Assembly (NCBI GenBank): GCA_031277915.1
Contig: JAITLL010000056.1
Coordinates: 1-64,000 of the forward strand
DNA: 64,000 nucleotides
Reading direction: 5' to 3'
Source of the DNA: Acinetobacter sp.
GTDB lineage: Bacteria > Pseudomonadota > Gammaproteobacteria > Pseudomonadales > Moraxellaceae
Made by a program: the position numbers and the translations under genes. The number at the start of each line of letters is the position of its first letter. The stretch's first letter is position 1. The notes under the pieces are model-generated. The model was not told where the DNA came from. It saw nothing but the letters and a program-made list of their open reading frames with translations, and did not search any database. Positions 27,733 to 36,436 of the stretch are shown here, in pieces.

Positions 27733-28170
27733 TTAGTTAGCGCGAATCCACGTTTGGTTACGGCCCAGAGCAGAAACACCAATATAACCACGTAATTTAA
27801 GCTTTTTACCACCGTCAGCTAACTCACCTTTTAATTTGTAAGTTTTGCCAGATTTCGGATCTAAAATTGTACCGTTTTCATAACTGCTGCCACCTACATT
27901 TTTTAAATTATGTACAATGGTCACACCTTTAAGCGGTTTGTTTTTATACGGCCCTTCACATTTTGTACACGAATTTTCTTCACCTGGTGTCAAAATATTT
28001 TGAATGGTTGCAGTTAAGGTTCCATCCTTCTGTTCCGTAAACTTTACTACGGCTTTGGGCTTATTGGTTTGGTCATCAATCGTTTTCCATACCGTTCCGT
28101 TTAGTGGGTCAGCCGCATTGGCAAATGCAGCCATACCAACAAGTCCTAAAGCTAAAGCAATCTTTTTCAT
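27733..28170 (-). CDS. Secreted DUF2147 protein
   Basis: 145 residues with a clear signal peptide (MKKIALALGLVGMAAFANA). The mature part follows the DUF2147 pattern: NGTVWKTIDDQTNKPKAVVKF, two Cys in ENSCTKCEGPYKNKPLKG, and LKLRGYIGVSALGRNQTWIR at the end. The family is periplasmic, lipocalin-like, with no agreed function; the two close cysteines could form a disulfide. ATG 28170. It is a single gene ending at the shared terminator. Confidence 0.85.
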   Translation of the reverse strand: MKKIALALGLVGMAAFANAADPLNGTVWKTIDDQTNKPKAVVKFTEQKDGTLTATIQNILTPGEENSCTKCEGPYKNKPLKGVTIVHNLKNVGGSSYENGTILDPKSGKTYKLKGELADGGKKLKLRGYIGVSALGRNQTWIRAN

Positions 28171-28319
28171 TTTTGTAATATCCTTGGGTCTTTCAAGACT
28201 TCAGTATTCAAAACTCGCGGCGATATTGCAATTTTTGAATGTGACTGTTTCGTGTAACCTTGTAACCTTGAAAAATAAAATTTATAGGGAAACAAGTTAT
28301 TAACATAAGCGGATACTAT

Positions 28320-29231
28320 ATGAATATACCAAACGTTTTAAAATATTATTTAACAGAAACATTCCTTAAAACAGCTATTCGCACACCAAGTCAGTTGAAT
28401 TTACCCCCAACTGCTCTACGTCCCATGCTTGACCAACTTTGCAGGGCATTTCCAAAACAAAAAAATGTAACCGTTCGTCCAATTCGACTCGCTGGTGTCA
28501 AAGGTGAAGAGATTAAACCGCAAGATTCTGCGACCCAGCTTATTTTTCATATTCACGGCGGGGCTTTTTTTCTGGGAAGTTTAAAAACCCATCATGCTTT
28601 CATGACAGATTTGGCAGCTCGTACTCAAATGCAAATTATTCATGTGGACTATCCGCTTGCACCGGAACATCCATATCCTGAGGCGACCGAAGCGCTGTAT
28701 GACATCTATCACTCTTTATTGGTTCAGGGTATTCAACCCAAAGATATTATTTTATCGGGCGACTCATGTGGGGCCAATTTAGCTTTGGCACTATGTCTAC
28801 GCTTAAAAGAGCAACCTGAACTTATGCCAAGCGGCTTAATTTTATTGTCACCTTTTTTAGATTTAACGCTGACCAGTGAGTCTTTAAGGTTTAACCAAAA
28901 ACATGATGCCCTACTTTCTTTTGAAGCCCTCCAAATAGGCATTCAACACTATCTTGGCAATCATATTGCAGCAGATGACCCACGGGTTTCACCTATTTTT
29001 GATAACTTAGCAGGTTTGCCGCCGACTTTAGTACAGATAGGTTCTAAAGAAATTTTATTAGACGACGCGAAACGCTTTAGAGAAAAAGCTGAAGAAGCAG
29101 GTGTCAAAGTTCATTTTAAACTTTATACAGGTATGTGGCATAACTTCCAAATGTTTAATGCTTGGTTCGATGAAGCAAAACAAGCGATGGCGGATATTGC
29201 CGAGTTTGCCCATGAACTTGATAAAACTTAA
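28320..29231 (+). CDS. Alpha/beta hydrolase, hormone-sensitive lipase family
   Basis: 303-residue esterase. The HGGAFFLGS oxyanion motif at 79-87 and the nucleophile elbow GDSCG (Ser at about 149) identify the HSL family. DPRVSPIFDN, the acid region LVQIGSKEILLDDA and a catalytic His in GMWHNFQMF follow. No signal peptide, so it should act in the cytoplasm on short acyl esters. The nucleophile elbow has Cys after Ser (GDSCG) rather than the common Ala. The ribosome site is weak. Confidence 0.9.
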   Translation: MNIPNVLKYYLTETFLKTAIRTPSQLNLPPTALRPMLDQLCRAFPKQKNVTVRPIRLAGVKGEEIKPQDSATQLIFHIHGGAFFLGSLKTHHAFMTDLAARTQMQIIHVDYPLAPEHPYPEATEALYDIYHSLLVQGIQPKDIILSGDSCGANLALALCLRLKEQPELMPSGLILLSPFLDLTLTSESLRFNQKHDALLSFEALQIGIQHYLGNHIAADDPRVSPIFDNLAGLPPTLVQIGSKEILLDDAKRFREKAEEAGVKVHFKLYTGMWHNFQMFNAWFDEAKQAMADIAEFAHELDKT

Positions 29232-29409
29232 TTGAAATAAATGAAGTGATGAGTCTTAACTACTTGTCACTTTACCTTATTTATAAAAACCTTAATCTTA
29301 AGGTTTAATGAGTGAATCATGATATGTTTAGGTTATGAATCACTCAAACTCTCCCACTTTAGGATGGTCTGACTAAGAGACATCTCTATTTTGGAGTTCC
29401 TTTATTATT

Positions 29410-30603
29410 ATGAAAATCCGATTAATCACTCATCCTATAAATAAAATAAAACAGGTGATTCTCGAATTCATCCATAACAATCACATTATTAACTGGACGC
29501 CATTACAAAAAAGTGCCTTGATGCTTGTACTCGCTTGTGCCATGAGTTTCAGTTGGCTTTTATGGAAAGGCTATATTTTAATGATGCCTAGTCTCTGGCA
29601 ATGGGCAAATTTACCTTTAGTCAAATCACAAATCTGGCTCAATTTAATTACCTTACTTTTGTTAGCTTTACTCATTATTCCGTGTTACCGCTACAAAGAC
29701 CAAGAGTGGGCACAAAAAATTGTCCCTCTCATTAGCGTACAATTCTTTATGCTCATGCTGTGCCATGATGGCTATTTAATTGGCAGCATCAGTCCCGCCA
29801 CAATGGTCGGTTATGTCGGCACTATTGGGGTAGGTCTAGTTTTATTTGAAAGAAAAATTGTTTATAGCGCTTTTATACCAGCAACGATTATTTTAGCAGT
29901 ATGCACCTATTTAAGTATGAATGGGGTTATCCCCTACGCTCCACTTTTTAACTTCACGGCATTTCGACATGCTCAAACCAATCCATTTTGGTTAGCAAGT
30001 ATGCTGTTTTTTATTATGCCAATTTTAGGCGTTTGTTTTGTTTTATTTGAAATATTATTGACTCAATGGCGCCAAAGAGAAACTTATATTCAACGCTTAA
30101 GCCAACTTGACCCGTTAACCAATGTATTAAACAGACGCAGTTTAAACACACATTTAGAATTAATGCACCAACAGCAATTTGACTATGCGATAGTACTTCT
30201 TGATATCGATCATTTTAAAAAAATTAATGATATATATGGACATCATCAAGGTGATCAGGTCTTAATTGAAATCGCTCAATGCCTTTCTAAGAACTTGCGC
30301 AATGAAGATATTATTGGTCGATTTGGTGGAGAAGAATTTATTTTATTACTTCCCCACACTGATATTATTCAAGCAGAAAGAATTGCTGAGCGTTGTCGTC
30401 ATGCTTTGCAAGAATTGCCTGTTTTTAGCACTCAAAACAATCCCATTCATATTAGTGCAAGTTTTGGAATTAGCAGTTCCACCTTTGCAAACGATCCATA
30501 CCTTGTCATTCGACAGGCAGATCAGGCACTTTATGCAGTAAAGGCTTCAGGGCGCAATCAAGTGCGCACTTTTCAGCAAATAACCCATATAGAATCAATT
30601 TGA
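29410..30603 (+). CDS. Membrane-bound diguanylate cyclase (GGDEF)
   Basis: 397 residues. Five or six hydrophobic spans fill residues 35-215; the rest is a GGDEF domain beginning LDPLTNVLNRRSLN. The active-site motif is intact as GGEEF at 306-310, and the product-inhibition site RxxD is present (RNED, 297-300), so it should make c-di-GMP under feedback control. The N-terminal spans do not match a sensor domain I recognise. Its last 9 bp overlap the 3' end of the converging dsbD. Confidence 0.92.
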   Translation: MKIRLITHPINKIKQVILEFIHNNHIINWTPLQKSALMLVLACAMSFSWLLWKGYILMMPSLWQWANLPLVKSQIWLNLITLLLLALLIIPCYRYKDQEWAQKIVPLISVQFFMLMLCHDGYLIGSISPATMVGYVGTIGVGLVLFERKIVYSAFIPATIILAVCTYLSMNGVIPYAPLFNFTAFRHAQTNPFWLASMLFFIMPILGVCFVLFEILLTQWRQRETYIQRLSQLDPLTNVLNRRSLNTHLELMHQQQFDYAIVLLDIDHFKKINDIYGHHQGDQVLIEIAQCLSKNLRNEDIIGRFGGEEFILLLPHTDIIQAERIAERCRHALQELPVFSTQNNPIHISASFGISSSTFANDPYLVIRQADQALYAVKASGRNQVRTFQQITHIESI

Positions 30604-32418
30604 ATTATGAGCTTTCGATAAGCTTGCAAGCTGCTGCAAAAGCTCTTGCTGACTAAATGCACCTGTTAAACGTAAAGAGCGAATTTCTTGTCGCTGCTCG
30701 TTTAAGAAGAGATACGTCGGCGGCCCAAGAATATTCCATTGCTTGAGCAGGGCTTCGTGTGACTGGTCATAATGACTCAAATCAAGCTTAATTAAGTAGT
30801 AAGGTGCAAGAGCTGACTGAACCTCGGCTGCTTTTAAAATACGATGTTCAATAGGCTGACAAGCCACGCACCAGTCTGCGTAGATATCTATCACAATCGC
30901 TTGATCAGCAGGTGCTGCTGCTAAAATTTTCTGAAAGTCTGCTGCCGTAGTCGCGACATGCCACGTAGCCATATGCTCAGAACTTTGCAAACTTCGATTT
31001 TGAAAATGTTGATACTGGTTGTAAGCAACAAATGGAGTAACCAGTAAAAGTAGTAGTGCGTAGAGCCACTGTAACTGCCCTTTTTTCCAAAAGAACTGAT
31101 AAAGTGCATAGGCAATAAAAGCCAGCCCTAGCAACAAACTAAGCACTTGCATGCCCCAATCTGGCAATAAAGGGCGAATAAAATAAAGGCTTAGACCCAA
31201 CATCAAAAAAGCAAAAATCACTTTAATCTGATGCATCCAGTCACCTGCTTTAGGTAAAAATTTTGCACCTAAAACACTAGCGATGAGCAAAGGAATTCCC
31301 ATTCCAAAACCTAAGCAAAATAAAAGCAAAGCGCCTTGCCATTGGTTTTGAGTTTGAGAAATAAATAATAAGGTTCCAGCCAGAGGTGCGGTCATGCATG
31401 GGCCAACCAAGAGCGCAGAAACCACGCCCATGATGCCTGCACCAAGCAAAGTGCCACCCTGTTGCATAGACTGAATACGATCAAGTCGATTTAACCATGT
31501 TTGCGGTAAACGAATCTCAAACAACCCAAACAGGTTTAGTGCAAAAACAACAAATAGCAAACTAAACGTGATCAGTGTGGCCGGTTGTTGTAGCCAGCGC
31601 TGGAAATTGAGCCCTGCAGAAGAAGCAATTAAGCCTAGACCTGCATAAACTAATGCCATGCTACATACAAAAGTAAGTGCAATTGTCCAAGCTTTTAAAC
31701 CTTTATGTTCACGAATAATCAATGAAGTTAAAATCGGCAGCATTGGTAAGGAACATGGTGTAAATGCGAGCAGCATGCCCAAACCTAGAAATAGTAAAAC
31801 ACCATACCAGAGTGAGTGTTCAATGAGCTTAGCCGACCAAATCTGGTCTTGTGCAATTTGTGGAGCAATTGCATCTACATTAGCTTCTGAGCTTGTCTGG
31901 TTATCTAAAGATTCATTAGAAGTTGCTGCTTGTGTATTTGCCAAATCTAACAAGCGTTTTGGTGCTACACCGGCCTGATTTTGCACACCAACCAAACCAT
32001 CTGCGTCAGTTTGAAACTCCATGGTTTGAGGCGGATAACAAATCCGGTCTTTAGCACAACCTTGCCATGTTACCTTGTAATGTTCTGAAGCTTTGGTCTT
32101 AATTTGGAAATTGATTTGATGATAATAAACCTGACTTTTCCCATAGTTTTCATCATATTGAGAAATGGCTTTAGGCAAATTTAAAGTTAAAGGCTGATTG
32201 CCCTGTTGTACGGTAAATTTATGCTGATACAAATAATAATTCGGCTGAATCTGCCACGATAATTTCGCTGTATGCGATTGTGGCGACTCAACCGAAAATG
32301 AAAAAGCCTGTTCTGGCGACAATAGCTTATCTTCTGCAAAAACAAACTGGCTCAATATAAAAGTAGCGGCTGCTAGAAAATAAATAATTCCCTGAGAAAT
32401 AAGCTTTTTCATTAACAT
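30595..32418 (-). CDS. dsbD: Thiol:disulfide interchange protein DsbD
   Basis: Inner-membrane protein that carries electrons from cytoplasmic thioredoxin to periplasmic DsbC, DsbG and CcmG. All three parts are present: a signal peptide and N-terminal domain with paired Cys (GCAKDRICYPPQ), eight membrane spans with the redox Cys in FTPCSLPMLP and GPCMTAPLAG, and a C-terminal thioredoxin domain with WCVACQPIE. Start uncertain between ATG 32418 and ATG 32412; neither has a strong ribosome site. It follows an outer-membrane protein gene in the same direction with an 18-bp gap. Confidence 0.94.
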   Translation of the reverse strand: MLMKKLISQGIIYFLAAATFILSQFVFAEDKLLSPEQAFSFSVESPQSHTAKLSWQIQPNYYLYQHKFTVQQGNQPLTLNLPKAISQYDENYGKSQVYYHQINFQIKTKASEHYKVTWQGCAKDRICYPPQTMEFQTDADGLVGVQNQAGVAPKRLLDLANTQAATSNESLDNQTSSEANVDAIAPQIAQDQIWSAKLIEHSLWYGVLLFLGLGMLLAFTPCSLPMLPILTSLIIREHKGLKAWTIALTFVCSMALVYAGLGLIASSAGLNFQRWLQQPATLITFSLLFVVFALNLFGLFEIRLPQTWLNRLDRIQSMQQGGTLLGAGIMGVVSALLVGPCMTAPLAGTLLFISQTQNQWQGALLLFCLGFGMGIPLLIASVLGAKFLPKAGDWMHQIKVIFAFLMLGLSLYFIRPLLPDWGMQVLSLLLGLAFIAYALYQFFWKKGQLQWLYALLLLLVTPFVAYNQYQHFQNRSLQSSEHMATWHVATTAADFQKILAAAPADQAIVIDIYADWCVACQPIEHRILKAAEVQSALAPYYLIKLDLSHYDQSHEALLKQWNILGPPTYLFLNEQRQEIRSLRLTGAFSQQELLQQLASLSKAHNSN

Positions 32419-32436
32419 CAATTCAAGTTGGTTTTA

Positions 32437-33204
32437 TCAGAATAAGAATGCCATACCTAAGCCACCTCGGTAGCCCTTATCTTGACCGTCTAAATCGACA
32501 CCTACACTTGCATCAAGTTGAGTACGTTTATTGACTGCATAAACTAAACCTGTGCCTAAACTATATTGGTAGTCTTGGCTTTCAGCTTTACGATAAACAA
32601 ATTCAGAATAGCCTGAAAGTTTACCAGCAATTTTATAGTTGATTGTTGGAATGGCAGTGACAGCCCAGTTGCTGTTTTGCACTTCGTAACGCATCGTAAT
32701 GGCAGTATTGATCAAATCATTATATTGATAAGCTACCGCTGAGCTTAAACTATAAATATCGTCATGCGCAGTAAATTTATCATTACCCGTTGCAATCAGC
32801 GCTTGAGCTAACACAGCCATTGTTAAATTTTCATCATTTAAATCAATAGCTCTTTTTAAGCCGATGCTTACATCACCTAAACCAGAGGTATCCGTCGTTT
32901 TACCGGCACGTTTGGTTTGAGTCCAACCCGGACCTTGCCAACCTAATTGTAATTCTAAGTCTTTAGCCAAACCTGTACGGAATAACATATCTCCATTTAC
33001 GGTTACGGTTTTTTCTTTCACGCCATCAACAGTTGATTCTGTATAAGTTGCACTTGGTAAACCTTGTTCCCAAGCTAACTGCCCCACTGGCGTGATGCCT
33101 GTCCCGAAGCCTGAACCTGGACGGTCAAACGAGAACTCTGCTGCAAAACAGCTTCCTGCAGCAACAGTGGTCAGAGCAAAAGTTAAAATTTGAAATGTTC
33201 TCAT
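32437..33204 (-). CDS. Outer-membrane beta-barrel protein, phenol MetA-degradation type
   Basis: 255 residues from ATG 33204 (TTGGA upstream). A signal peptide ends after SCFA-A. The mature protein starts EFSFDRPGSGFGTGITPVG and consists of alternating amphipathic strands ending AFLF, as in the Phenol_MetA_deg / transporter family. Such proteins are thought to be channels or surface barrels, and the substrate cannot be inferred. It lies between an ankyrin-repeat gene (12 bp upstream) and dsbD, all leftward, so the three may form an operon. Confidence 0.75.
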   Translation of the reverse strand: MRTFQILTFALTTVAAGSCFAAEFSFDRPGSGFGTGITPVGQLAWEQGLPSATYTESTVDGVKEKTVTVNGDMLFRTGLAKDLELQLGWQGPGWTQTKRAGKTTDTSGLGDVSIGLKRAIDLNDENLTMAVLAQALIATGNDKFTAHDDIYSLSSAVAYQYNDLINTAITMRYEVQNSNWAVTAIPTINYKIAGKLSGYSEFVYRKAESQDYQYSLGTGLVYAVNKRTQLDASVGVDLDGQDKGYRGGLGMAFLF

Positions 33205-33216
33205 TCTATATTCCAA

Positions 33217-33762
33217 TCAAGTAGTTAGTTCTTTTGACATTTTTGCTCCATGATGGCGCAATAACTCTAGTGTTTCACGCTCTTCTTGAAGCGCCTCTGA
33301 CCAATCTATTTCATCAAAATCACAATCAAAGAACAACTGACTGATTGAAGATAAAATGGTGAGTCCTTCTTCATCACGTGTGTTTGGATCAACTTTTTCA
33401 TCAAGTAAACGTTGAACCGCCGGTGCACATGCTGAACTTGCTGCATCCCATAGAGGACCATAAAATTCTTCTGCATCCCAAAGATGAACATTTGCCTTTG
33501 CCTGAATTAAGGCATCAAGGATCTCGAGATAAACTTGTAATGCGTCTTGCTTTTCTTGTTTTGATAAAGGAGTCCCCGCTTCATAAGCTTCTGAAACGTC
33601 TTCCCACCATTTAAAAATTCCATCACAGATAATTGACACGGGTGGTCCTTGTTCCAGATCAATGAAATTCGGATCAAGCCCCTCAGCAAGTAATTTTTGT
33701 ACTTGCGTAAGTTCTAATTCTTCTATGGCTTTAATTAAAGCCTGCTGCTGGGTGGTTAACAT
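33217..33762 (-). CDS. Ankyrin-repeat protein
   Basis: 181 residues (MLTTQQQALIKAIEELELTQ). At least two ankyrin units can be seen: LIKAIEELELTQVQKLLAEGLDPNF and PLWDAASSACAPAVQRLLDEKVDPNTRDEEGLTIL (shown here only as landmarks LLAEGLDPN and LLDEKVDPN). Acidic overall, no signal peptide. I prefer ATG 33762 over 33768 because GAGAG then has better spacing. Function unknown; a protein-binding role is all the fold implies. Confidence 0.8.
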   Translation of the reverse strand: MLTTQQQALIKAIEELELTQVQKLLAEGLDPNFIDLEQGPPVSIICDGIFKWWEDVSEAYEAGTPLSKQEKQDALQVYLEILDALIQAKANVHLWDAEEFYGPLWDAASSACAPAVQRLLDEKVDPNTRDEEGLTILSSISQLFFDCDFDEIDWSEALQEERETLELLRHHGAKMSKELTT

Positions 33763-33891
33763 GACCATCTCTCAAAAATATATTAGGGCTATTATGCCTA
33801 ATCTCTCATAAAGATTTTAGAGGTCAATGCTATTGCATTGCAAACCAAAAGTTGTGAAGAGTTTTTATTCTTCTTTTTTAATGTTTCATAA

Positions 33892-33913
33892 AAAAAGCCC
33901 CGAAGGGCTTTTT
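33892..33913 (-). terminator. Terminator after the HPF-like gene
   Basis: AAAAAGCCC-CGAA-GGGCTTTTT hairpin 9 bp past the stop of the leftward HPF-like gene. Confidence 0.88.
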
Positions 33914-33921
33914 AGCTACTT

Positions 33922-34272
33922 TTAAGCTTCATCATCAATGAATTCAGGTTGACCACCTCTCAGGTGTTCCTTTTTCTCAAAAGTATGTTCAAGGCTGCGT
34001 TTTAGTTTTTCAATCGCGCCATGAATTGAAGCATCAATATTTCCTGCTTTATGGTGCACTGCAACTGGTTTCAAACCAGCAGGACGTGCTTCGATCATAC
34101 ATTGGATGTCTTTGTCGCCACCTTTGTCCCCATTTTCATCGCTGAAATGAACCGAAAAATGCGTAATACGCTCGCTATGACGCTGGAATTCTTGGGCAAG
34201 TTCTGCACGTACATAAGTAATTAAACGTTCGCTATTTTGGATGTTTTTATCTGTGCGGATTTCTATATTCAT
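33922..34272 (-). CDS. HPF/RaiA-family ribosome-associated protein
   Basis: 116 residues starting MNIEIRTDKNIQNSERLITY. The fold pattern (beta-alpha-beta-beta-beta-alpha) fits hibernation-promoting factor: ITHFSVHFSDENGDKGGDKD, CMIEARPAGLKPVAVHH and DASIHGAIEKLKRSLEHTF. It should bind the 30S subunit in stationary phase. I use ATG 34272 with AGAGGA upstream; the frame extends 30 codons further but without conservation. The tail HLRGGQPEFIDDEA is short and acidic, so it is not the long-form HPF. Confidence 0.8.
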   Translation of the reverse strand: MNIEIRTDKNIQNSERLITYVRAELAQEFQRHSERITHFSVHFSDENGDKGGDKDIQCMIEARPAGLKPVAVHHKAGNIDASIHGAIEKLKRSLEHTFEKKEHLRGGQPEFIDDEA

Positions 34273-34328
34273 AAATACCATCCTCTCTTTCTTACTGTGG
34301 ATCTTTTCTATGCAAAACTTTTTTATGT

Positions 34329-34344
34329 TGGCATGTTTTAAGCA
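34329..34344 (+). promoter_or_regulatory. Sigma-54-like promoter upstream of the puuE operon
   Basis: TGGCATGTTTTAAGCA has the essential GG-N10-GC spacing of -24/-12 promoters. It is about 180 bp before the puuE start, so a long leader or a second promoter is possible. It is nearly identical to the site before hpxO. Confidence 0.5.
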
Positions 34345-34524
34345 TGCATGAACCGACTTCAATTGTACATTTTGATGGTGTAATGGTTTGTTATCTCCTC
34401 ACTTAAACGTACTGGTTTTAATTTATTTTGAAGATCTTCATATCTTCAATATCAGTCCATCTATAAAAATATGCAAGCTGATTTTTTAAATTTTTATGAA
34501 AAATTGAACAAAAGGAGAACAATT

Positions 34525-35490
34525 GTGAACGAATCTTATCTATCTGGAGCCGAGCTTATTACACAGATTCAAAAGTCTCCTTATTCACGTGATTTAATCG
34601 GTTATCACGGTCAACCACCACAGGTGAAATGGCCCAATAATGCTAAAATTGCCGTGCAATTTGTCTTGAATTATGAAGAAGGTGGCGAAAAACATATTGA
34701 ACATGGTGATGAGGGCTCGGAGCAGTTTTTATCAGAGATTATTGGTGCTGCAAGCTATCCCGCTAAACATATGTCGATGGACTCTATGTACGAATATGGT
34801 TCGCGAACAGGCTTCTGGCGCATTCATACTGAATTTCAAAAACGTAAGCTTCCAATGACCATTTTTGGCGTTGCAATGGCACTCGTTCGTAATGCTTATA
34901 TTGTCGAAGCGATTAAGCAAGCTGATTATGATGTAGTTTCTCATGGCTACCGCTGGCTTCACTATCAAGATACCGACATTGAAGTCGAAAAACAGCATAT
35001 GAAACAAGCTTTGTCGGTTCTAGAAAACTTGTTTGGAAATAAAACCATAGGTTGGTACACCGGACGCGATAGTCCTCATACCCGTGAGCTACTTGCAGAG
35101 TTTTCACAAATTCAATATGACTCTGATTATTATGGTGATGACCTGCCTTTTTGGACAACGCTCACCAATGCTACGGGTACAACTCGCCCTCATCTCATTA
35201 TTCCTTACACCCTAGAATGCAACGATATGAAGTTCTGCTCACCGAGTGGATTTAATAATTCAGAACAGTTTTTTCAATATTTAAAAGATAGTTTTGATGT
35301 GCTGTATGCAGAAGGTGAAACTGCACCAAAAATGATGTCGATTGGAATGCATTGTCGTATTTTAGGGCGTCCGGGTCGTTTTAAAGCCTTACAAAAATTT
35401 CTGGACTATATTGAAATGCACGATCGTGTCTGGATCTGTCGCCGTCAGGATATTGCAGAGCATTGGTATAAAAATCACATAACTCAATAA
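34525..35490 (+). CDS. puuE: Allantoinase PuuE
   Basis: Metal-dependent or cofactor-free allantoinase of the polysaccharide deacetylase fold; opens allantoin to allantoate. Motifs are IAVQFVLNYEEGGEKH near the N-terminus, VSHGYRWLHYQ and GWYTGRDSPHTRELL, all typical of PuuE. Start is GTG 34525 (321 residues), where AAAGGAG stands eight bases upstream; an ATG at 34471 opens the frame but lacks this. First gene of an operon with uraD, uraH and the urate permease. Confidence 0.93.
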   Translation: MNESYLSGAELITQIQKSPYSRDLIGYHGQPPQVKWPNNAKIAVQFVLNYEEGGEKHIEHGDEGSEQFLSEIIGAASYPAKHMSMDSMYEYGSRTGFWRIHTEFQKRKLPMTIFGVAMALVRNAYIVEAIKQADYDVVSHGYRWLHYQDTDIEVEKQHMKQALSVLENLFGNKTIGWYTGRDSPHTRELLAEFSQIQYDSDYYGDDLPFWTTLTNATGTTRPHLIIPYTLECNDMKFCSPSGFNNSEQFFQYLKDSFDVLYAEGETAPKMMSIGMHCRILGRPGRFKALQKFLDYIEMHDRVWICRRQDIAEHWYKNHITQ

Positions 35491-35583
35491 TTGATTTTTA
35501 ATTTTCTAAATTTATCGGCGAATCACAAACTACTCTTGGCACTGTTATTGCTAAAACTCTATATGACAACCATGAGTTTAGGA

Positions 35584-36093
35584 ATGACAGTGTTTTTAGC
35601 CGAGTTTAATCAAGCCCCACCCGACCAACTCAAGACGCTGTTAAAAAGCTGCGCCCATATTCCAGCTTGGACCGAAAAAATTATTTCAGAACGCCCCTAC
35701 TCATCAACATCAGTTCTATTAGGGCATGCAGAACAATTAAGCCATACGTGGTCATGGCAAGAAATACAAGCAGCCTTAGCCACCCATCCAAAAATTGGTG
35801 AACGCCAGGCAAAAAAGCAACTCAATGCAAAAGAACAAGACTTTTCAGCTCAAGAACAAGCCAGCATTTCGTTAGATGAACAAACACAACAAGCTTTACT
35901 ACAAGGCAATCTAGATTATGAACAAAAGTTTGGTTTTATTTTTTTAATTAAAGCAGCGGGCCTTAGTAGCGAAGAGATTTTAAAAAACCTTCATAAGCGT
36001 CTTCAAAACAACTTAGCTATAGAAAAACTAATTGTACATGAGCAACTCGCAGCTATTGCTCTATTACGTCTGTCTCAGGAAATACAAGCATGA
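35584..36093 (+). CDS. uraD: OHCU decarboxylase
   Basis: Decarboxylates 2-oxo-4-hydroxy-4-carboxy-5-ureidoimidazoline to S-allantoin, the third step of urate breakdown. About 169 residues. Conserved segments are SCAHIPAWTEKIISERPY, the catalytic HPKIGERQAKK, SLDEQTQQALLQGNLDYEQKFGFIFL and the closing LAAIALLRL. In-frame ATGs at 35563, 35572 and 35584 are all possible starts; I take the last because GAG is well spaced. It overlaps uraH by 4 bp (ATGA), showing coupling. Confidence 0.92.
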   Translation: MTVFLAEFNQAPPDQLKTLLKSCAHIPAWTEKIISERPYSSTSVLLGHAEQLSHTWSWQEIQAALATHPKIGERQAKKQLNAKEQDFSAQEQASISLDEQTQQALLQGNLDYEQKFGFIFLIKAAGLSSEEILKNLHKRLQNNLAIEKLIVHEQLAAIALLRLSQEIQA

Positions 36094-36413
36094 TCAGCAC
36101 TCATATTTTAGATACAAATTTAGGTAAACCAGCCGCATACGTAGAAGTGAAGTTATTTCATGTCGTAACTCATGAACTGATTGCCACAGCAACTACTAAT
36201 CAAGATGGGCGTGTGAGTAATTTTGGGATAAAGGGCTTGATAGCAGGACCATATCAGCTTGAATTTGAAATTGCGCCTTATTTTTTCTCACAGCACATCA
36301 AAACTTTTTTCCCGCGTGTTTGTATTCAATTTTTTATAGAAGACATCAACCAGCATTACCACATTCCATTACTGATTAGTCCATTTGCTTACTCCACATA
36401 TCGCGGTAGCTAA
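36090..36413 (+). CDS. uraH: 5-hydroxyisourate hydrolase
   Basis: Transthyretin-like protein that hydrolyses 5-hydroxyisourate to OHCU. 107 residues. The N-terminal ISTHILDTNLGKPAA holds the active-site His; the C-terminal signature tetrapeptide YRGS is present. It overlaps uraD by 4 bp and is followed after 23 bp by the permease. No signal peptide, so it acts in the cytoplasm with UraD. Confidence 0.95.
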   Translation: MISTHILDTNLGKPAAYVEVKLFHVVTHELIATATTNQDGRVSNFGIKGLIAGPYQLEFEIAPYFFSQHIKTFFPRVCIQFFIEDINQHYHIPLLISPFAYSTYRGS

Positions 36414-36436
36414 CAAAATATAAATAGGAGAAAAAT